This document shows, one piece after another, positions 5,308 through 8,029 of a DNA stretch of 8,029 nt (the stretch's first letter is position 1; every line of letters begins with the position of its first letter). The translations under genes were made by a program, and so were the position numbers. The notes beneath the pieces were generated by a model, which worked only from the letters and a program-made list of their open reading frames with translations, was not told the DNA's origin and did not search any database. The DNA is from an uncultured Oscillospiraceae bacterium. GTDB taxonomy: Bacteria; Bacillota; Clostridia; Oscillospirales; Oscillospiraceae. The stretch lies in the NCBI GenBank assembly GCA_934572365.1, contig CAKTKX010000056.1:1-8029 (forward strand). The letters are read 5' to 3'.

Positions 5308-6146
5308 TACGCTCTGACCTTTCTCAAGCAGAAGGTGACCGTGAAAACTGCGGCAAGCCCCAGACTGATGGCCGCGCCTGCGGAGCAGCCGGAATAGTAG
5401 GAAACCGTCAGCCCGACAACCCCGGCGAGAAACGCGAACAGCACGGAAAAACCGTGGTACTGTTTCAGATTCCGGGCGACGTTCCGCGCGGAAGCGCCGG
5501 GCAGCACCAGCAGGGAATTGAGGATCAGCAGACCAACGCTGGAAATGGACAGCGTCACCACAACGGCGATGGCAGCGGTGAACAGTGTCTGGGAAAGTCC
5601 CACAGGAATGCCCCGGGAAGACGCCAGCTGGGGGTGAATGGCGGTGAGGGTCAAGCGGTTGCTGTAAAAAATCCAGAAAACGATCACCGCCAGCAGCACC
5701 AGCGCCAGCATTCCGATCTCCCCCGGCGTAACGGAGAGAATGTCGCCGATGAGATACTTATTGTACCGGGTAAAGCTGCCGCCGCCCACGGTGGCAACGA
5801 AAATGCCCAGCGCAACGGCGGAGCTGGAAAACACGCCAATCAGGGTATCCGCCGCCTGATTGGAGCGGCTGCGGACGAAGGAAAACAGCAGGGCGAACAC
5901 CACGCTGAAGCCCACCGCCGCCCAGATGGGGGCGGCCACGCCGCAGATAATGCCGATGGCGATGCCCGTAAAGGCGGAATGTCCCAGCGCGTCGGAGAAA
6001 AAGCTCATGCGCCCGGTGACGATCATGGTGGAGAGAATGCCAAACAGCGGCGCCATGAGCAGCAGCGCCAGCAGGGCGTTTTTCATAAAGTCCCAATGGA
6101 GCATTTCAAAGGGAAGCGCGTCCCAGATCGCATACCAGATACTCAT
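5307..6146 (-). CDS. znuB: Zinc/manganese-type ABC transporter permease
   Basis: This membrane subunit of an ABC-3 family (ZnuB/AdcB/MntB) importer forms the channel for metal handed over by the receptor lipoprotein. It has 279 residues and about eight or nine hydrophobic segments, including ones near 22-43, 57-90, 107-122, 143-161, 186-217 and 232-273. Family blocks are FFSDALGHSAFTGIAIG (49-65), the ATPase-coupling loop LLVLPGASARNVA (212-224) and GCSAGAAISLGLA (253-265). ATG 6146 overlaps the znuC stop by 4 bp (ATGA), with GAGGAGG (complement of 6153-6159) 6 nt upstream. It encodes the only permease, which would act as a homodimer. Zn2+ is favoured over Mn2+ because of the His-rich receptor, but that is inference. 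Confidence 0.93.
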   Translation of the reverse strand: MSIWYAIWDALPFEMLHWDFMKNALLALLLMAPLFGILSTMIVTGRMSFFSDALGHSAFTGIAIGIICGVAAPIWAAVGFSVVFALLFSFVRSRSNQAADTLIGVFSSSAVALGIFVATVGGGSFTRYNKYLIGDILSVTPGEIGMLALVLLAVIVFWIFYSNRLTLTAIHPQLASSRGIPVGLSQTLFTAAIAVVVTLSISSVGLLILNSLLVLPGASARNVARNLKQYHGFSVLFAFLAGVVGLTVSYYSGCSAGAAISLGLAAVFTVTFCLRKVRA

Positions 6147-6895
6147 GCGCGGCCTCCTCTCATGTGAAAGGTGCGGTGGAATTCCTCGGAATCCAGCACG
6201 GTTTGCGGGTCGCCCTGAATCAGAACGCCGTGGTCAATGAGCACCACCTGATCGGCGTACCGGGGCAGCAGGGAAAAATCGTGGGTGGTCATCAGGATGG
6301 ACAGGTCATAATTCTTGCGGATCTCGTCCAGCATGTCCATCAATGTCTCCATGCCCTCCACGTCCACGCCGGAAAGCGGCTCGTCCAGAATGAGAATGTT
6401 GGGAATGGGTTCCAGCGCCAGCGCCAGCAGCACCCGCTGCAATTCGCCGCCGGAGAGGGTTCCCACACGCTTGTTGACCAGTTCCTCCCCGTGTACCCGG
6501 GAAAGGCACTCCATTACCGTGTCCTTCATGGCCTTGCCGAGACCCAGAAAAGCGGGGCGGCGGCTCATGCAGCAGGCAAACAGGTCGGATACGCTGACCG
6601 GGTCGCTGGGGTCAAAGGCGGGGCTTTGGGGGACGTAGCCGATACGGGGCTTTTTGCTCCGCTGCCCCGGCTCGGAGAAGGCAATCACGCCCTCGTATTC
6701 CCGCTGTCCCAGAACGGCTTTCAGGAAGGTGGATTTCCCCGCGCCGTTTGGGCCGATGATGGCGACCATCTGGCCGCAGTGGACGTGAAGGTTCACGTCC
6801 TTCAGAATGCAGTCGGTTCCGATTTTCACGGACATATTCTCTACCCGAAGGCAGCAGGAATGGCCGCAGGAACCGCCGTGATGTGATAGATTCAT
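6143..6895 (-). CDS. znuC: Zinc-type metal ABC transporter ATP-binding protein with Cys/His N-terminal tail
   Basis: This 250-residue ATPase powers the importer. It shows Walker A GPNGAGKST (48-56), Q-loop Gln90 (GYVPQ), signature LSGGE (147-151) followed by QRVLLALAL, Walker B ILILDEP (167-173), D-loop SGVD and the H-loop His205 (MTTHD). All are intact. Before the ABC fold begins (about LRVENMSV, residue 16) there is a 15-residue tail containing HH, C10, GH and CC, namely MNLSHHGGSCGHSCC. This could bind metal. ATG 6895 is supported by a perfect AAGGAGG (complement of 6903-6909) at 7 nt, and overlaps the receptor gene stop by 4 bp, so the tail is genuinely translated and not a start-site artefact. 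The partner genes on both sides fix the role as a metal importer. Confidence 0.94.
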   Translation of the reverse strand: MNLSHHGGSCGHSCCLRVENMSVKIGTDCILKDVNLHVHCGQMVAIIGPNGAGKSTFLKAVLGQREYEGVIAFSEPGQRSKKPRIGYVPQSPAFDPSDPVSVSDLFACCMSRRPAFLGLGKAMKDTVMECLSRVHGEELVNKRVGTLSGGELQRVLLALALEPIPNILILDEPLSGVDVEGMETLMDMLDEIRKNYDLSILMTTHDFSLLPRYADQVVLIDHGVLIQGDPQTVLDSEEFHRTFHMRGGRA

Positions 6896-7767
6896 CCCAA
6901 TGCCTCCTTGATGGTGTCGATGTTGCGGTACATGGCGTCAAAGTAGCTGTCGCCAGCCATGGCCATGTCCAATGAGTAAACGGTCACGCCGGTTTCCCGG
7001 GAAATGACCTCAGCGGCGGAGGTGCTTCCGTTGCGCTCGGTGAAAATCGCGGGCAGATCATGCTCCCGGACGATACCGATCAGGTGTTTCAGTTCCTGAG
7101 CGGATGCTTCGCTGCCGGATTCTTCCTCTACCGCTTCCAGAATGGTCAGATCGAACGCCTGGGCGAAATAGGAGAAGCCGTCGTGGAAGGTTACAAGATT
7201 CCGACAGTTGAGGTCGGACAGGCTGGATTCCCCGTAGCATTGCAGCGCGTCCAAATCTTCCAGCAGGCTGTCCAGATTGGCGGAAAATGTGTCCGCATAC
7301 TCGGGATACCTCCGGGAAAGCCCCGCGCAGATGTTCCCGGCCATCCCCTTTGCGTTTTCCGGAGAGAGCCAGATGTGGGGGTCGTCCTCATGGTGATGAT
7401 CTTCATGACCGTGGTCGTGTTCCTCTTCCATATGCAGAAGGGCAATACCTTCGGAGGAGTCGAGGATATCCGAATCATCCAGAATACCGTCCAGAAAGTC
7501 CTCCAGCCTCGCGCCGGAGATCACAACGACCTGGGCGGCCTCCGCTGCCTTTACCTGACGGACGTTCAGGGAGTAGTCGTGCAGACAAGACACGCTTTCC
7601 GTCACCAGACGGGTGACGGTGAGGGGCGTATCCGCGCAGATTCGGGAGGTAAATTCGTACACGGGCAAAGTCGTAGCGGCGATTTGCGCCGGCTGCGACT
7701 GAGACCGGCATCCACTGAGCAGCACCATCAGAGCCAGCAGAGCCGGGAATAAAAAAGTTTTTCGCAT
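6892..7767 (-). CDS. znuA: Metal-binding receptor lipoprotein of the zinc-type ABC importer
   Basis: This 291-residue cluster A-I (ZnuA/AdcA-like) receptor captures metal outside the cell. The N-terminus is a lipoprotein signal: MRK, a hydrophobic core and the lipobox LSGC with Cys20. Likely metal ligands are His63 (CLHDYSLN), His131 (DPHIWLSP), His195 (TFHDGFSYF) and an acidic residue near Asp267 (SLDMA). An acidic His-rich loop (EEEHDHGHEDHHHEDDPH, 114-131) lies before the second ligand, as in zinc rather than manganese receptors. ATG 7767 has AAAGGA (complement of 7777-7782) 9 nt upstream. The gene is first in the operon, followed with 4-bp overlap by the ATPase. Regulation by zinc is expected from family knowledge, but no clear Zur or AdcR box is visible upstream. 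Confidence 0.93.
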   Translation of the reverse strand: MRKTFLFPALLALMVLLSGCRSQSQPAQIAATTLPVYEFTSRICADTPLTVTRLVTESVSCLHDYSLNVRQVKAAEAAQVVVISGARLEDFLDGILDDSDILDSSEGIALLHMEEEHDHGHEDHHHEDDPHIWLSPENAKGMAGNICAGLSRRYPEYADTFSANLDSLLEDLDALQCYGESSLSDLNCRNLVTFHDGFSYFAQAFDLTILEAVEEESGSEASAQELKHLIGIVREHDLPAIFTERNGSTSAAEVISRETGVTVYSLDMAMAGDSYFDAMYRNIDTIKEALG

Positions 7768-7821
7768 TGACGTTCATCCTTTAACGCATTCATCTGCTTC
7801 CATAATATCATCTTTGTCAAG
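7768..7821 (-). promoter_or_regulatory. Probable promoter and leader of the znuACB-trmO operon
   Basis: On the minus strand TGATATTAT (complement of 7802-7810) is an extended -10 element, which would start transcription about 30 nt before the znuA start codon. No good -35 is found at 16-18 bp; the region there is the T-tract and stem of the upstream terminator. A perfect TTGACA (complement of 7815-7820) sits only 7 bp from that -10. Used as a -35 it would need a -10 near 7792-7797 (GCAGAT), which is poor. The exact start is unresolved. Confidence 0.4.
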
Positions 7822-7849
7822 AAAAAAGGAGCCTGTTTTCACAGGCTCC
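7822..7849 (-). terminator. Rho-independent terminator of the right-edge gene
   Basis: A perfect 9-bp stem, GGAGCCTGT (7828-7836) with ACAGGCTCC (7841-7849), encloses a 4-base loop and is followed on the minus strand directly by six T (complement of 7822-7827). It lies 19 bp past the stop codon of the gene entering from the right edge and isolates it from the metal-import operon. On the plus strand there is no T-run after it. Confidence 0.9.
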
Positions 7850-7868
7850 CCCATCGCTATGTATCGTG

Positions 7869-8029
7869 TTAATGCTTCTCCATCCAGTCCTTGACCTTGG
7901 TCTTTGCCAGGCGGACAATATCCTCGGCAGGGTAGATGGAAGTCTCTCCGCCGCCTACGTGCAGGAAGTACAGACCCTCGGGTGTCTGGTACAGATCTTC
8001 CTCGTAACCGGCGGGATCGCCCAGCTGGC
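7869..8029 (-). CDS. Hypothetical protein, C-terminal 52 residues only
   Basis: This minus-strand reading frame enters from the right edge and ends with TAA at 7869-7871. The visible 52 codons read QLGDPAGYEEDLYQTPEGLY, then FLHVGGGETSIYPAEDIVRL and AKTKVKDWMEKH at the end. The segment is soluble and mixed acidic/basic, with an aromatic DLYQTPEGLYFLH stretch followed by a helical, Lys-rich tail. I do not recognise the family with confidence. That it is a real gene is supported by the open frame to the edge and by the well-formed terminator 19 bp after the stop. The start, full length and function lie outside the window. Confidence 0.7.
   Translation of the reverse strand, partial: QLGDPAGYEEDLYQTPEGLYFLHVGGGETSIYPAEDIVRLAKTKVKDWMEKH

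Noticed and set aside
4618..7752. Long plus-strand open frames opposite trmO, znuB, znuC and znuA
   Set aside because: Their products are Gly/His/Gln/Arg-rich without motifs, while the minus-strand frames carry complete family signatures, ribosome binding sites and coupled overlaps.
7792..7820. TTGACA at 7815-7820 (minus strand) as the -35 of the znu operon
   Set aside because: At 17-bp spacing the -10 would be GCAGAT, a poor match; the extended -10 TGATATTAT is too close to it. Kept only as a note.

Overview
The window looks like the chromosome of a fairly GC-rich, spore-forming, low-branching Firmicute of the Oscillospiraceae/Ruminococcaceae type (class Clostridia). The reasons are strong AGGAGG-type ribosome binding sites, tightly overlapping genes, a SpoVAC spore-membrane protein, a LuxS/MTA-SAH nucleosidase pair, and an intergenic hairpin repeat (CTCTCCCTTTGGGAG ... 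CTGAGAGGG) of a kind common in those genomes. The placement is inference from style and gene content.

Layout. Positions 1-199 are non-coding leader with two tandem palindromic boxes (91-105, 114-126) just upstream of a strong extended -10 promoter (140-168). This drives a three-gene plus-strand operon: a Nudix hydrolase (200-712), luxS (730-1206) and mtnN/pfs (1217-1930). MtnN and LuxS together take S-adenosylhomocysteine to adenine, homocysteine and the AI-2 precursor DPD. A ~120-bp MITE-like inverted-repeat element (1945-2065) follows, then a terminator (2077-2124) that serves the opposing gene.

A stand-alone spoVAC (2168-2605, minus) is transcribed away from a sigma-70/ECF-like sigma factor (2730-3284, plus). 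The sigma gene overlaps by 4 bp a 434-residue single-pass membrane protein (3281-4585) that is the likely anti-sigma or signal-sensing partner. It has a cytoplasmic tail, a hydrophobic segment ending in a lipobox-like LASC, and a large two-part outside region. A strong hairpin (4592-4616) ends this unit and also sits at the end of the converging operon.

The right part is a minus-strand operon read znuA (7767-6892), znuC (6895-6143), znuB (6146-5307), trmO (5307-4621). It encodes a zinc/manganese-type ABC importer with a His-rich lipoprotein receptor and a Cys/His-rich N-terminal tail on the ATPase, followed by a tRNA t6A37 methyltransferase joined by a TAATG stop/start. All junctions overlap by 1-4 bp, so translation is probably coupled. 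Upstream, a perfect terminator (7822-7849) closes a further minus-strand gene, of which only the last 52 codons are visible (7869-8029).

No phage, transposase, CRISPR array, tRNA or rRNA was seen. The points most worth a second look are the tandem operator before the Nudix-luxS-mtnN operon, the sigma/membrane-protein pair next to an orphan spoVAC, the metal-binding tail of the ABC ATPase, and trmO inside a zinc-import operon.
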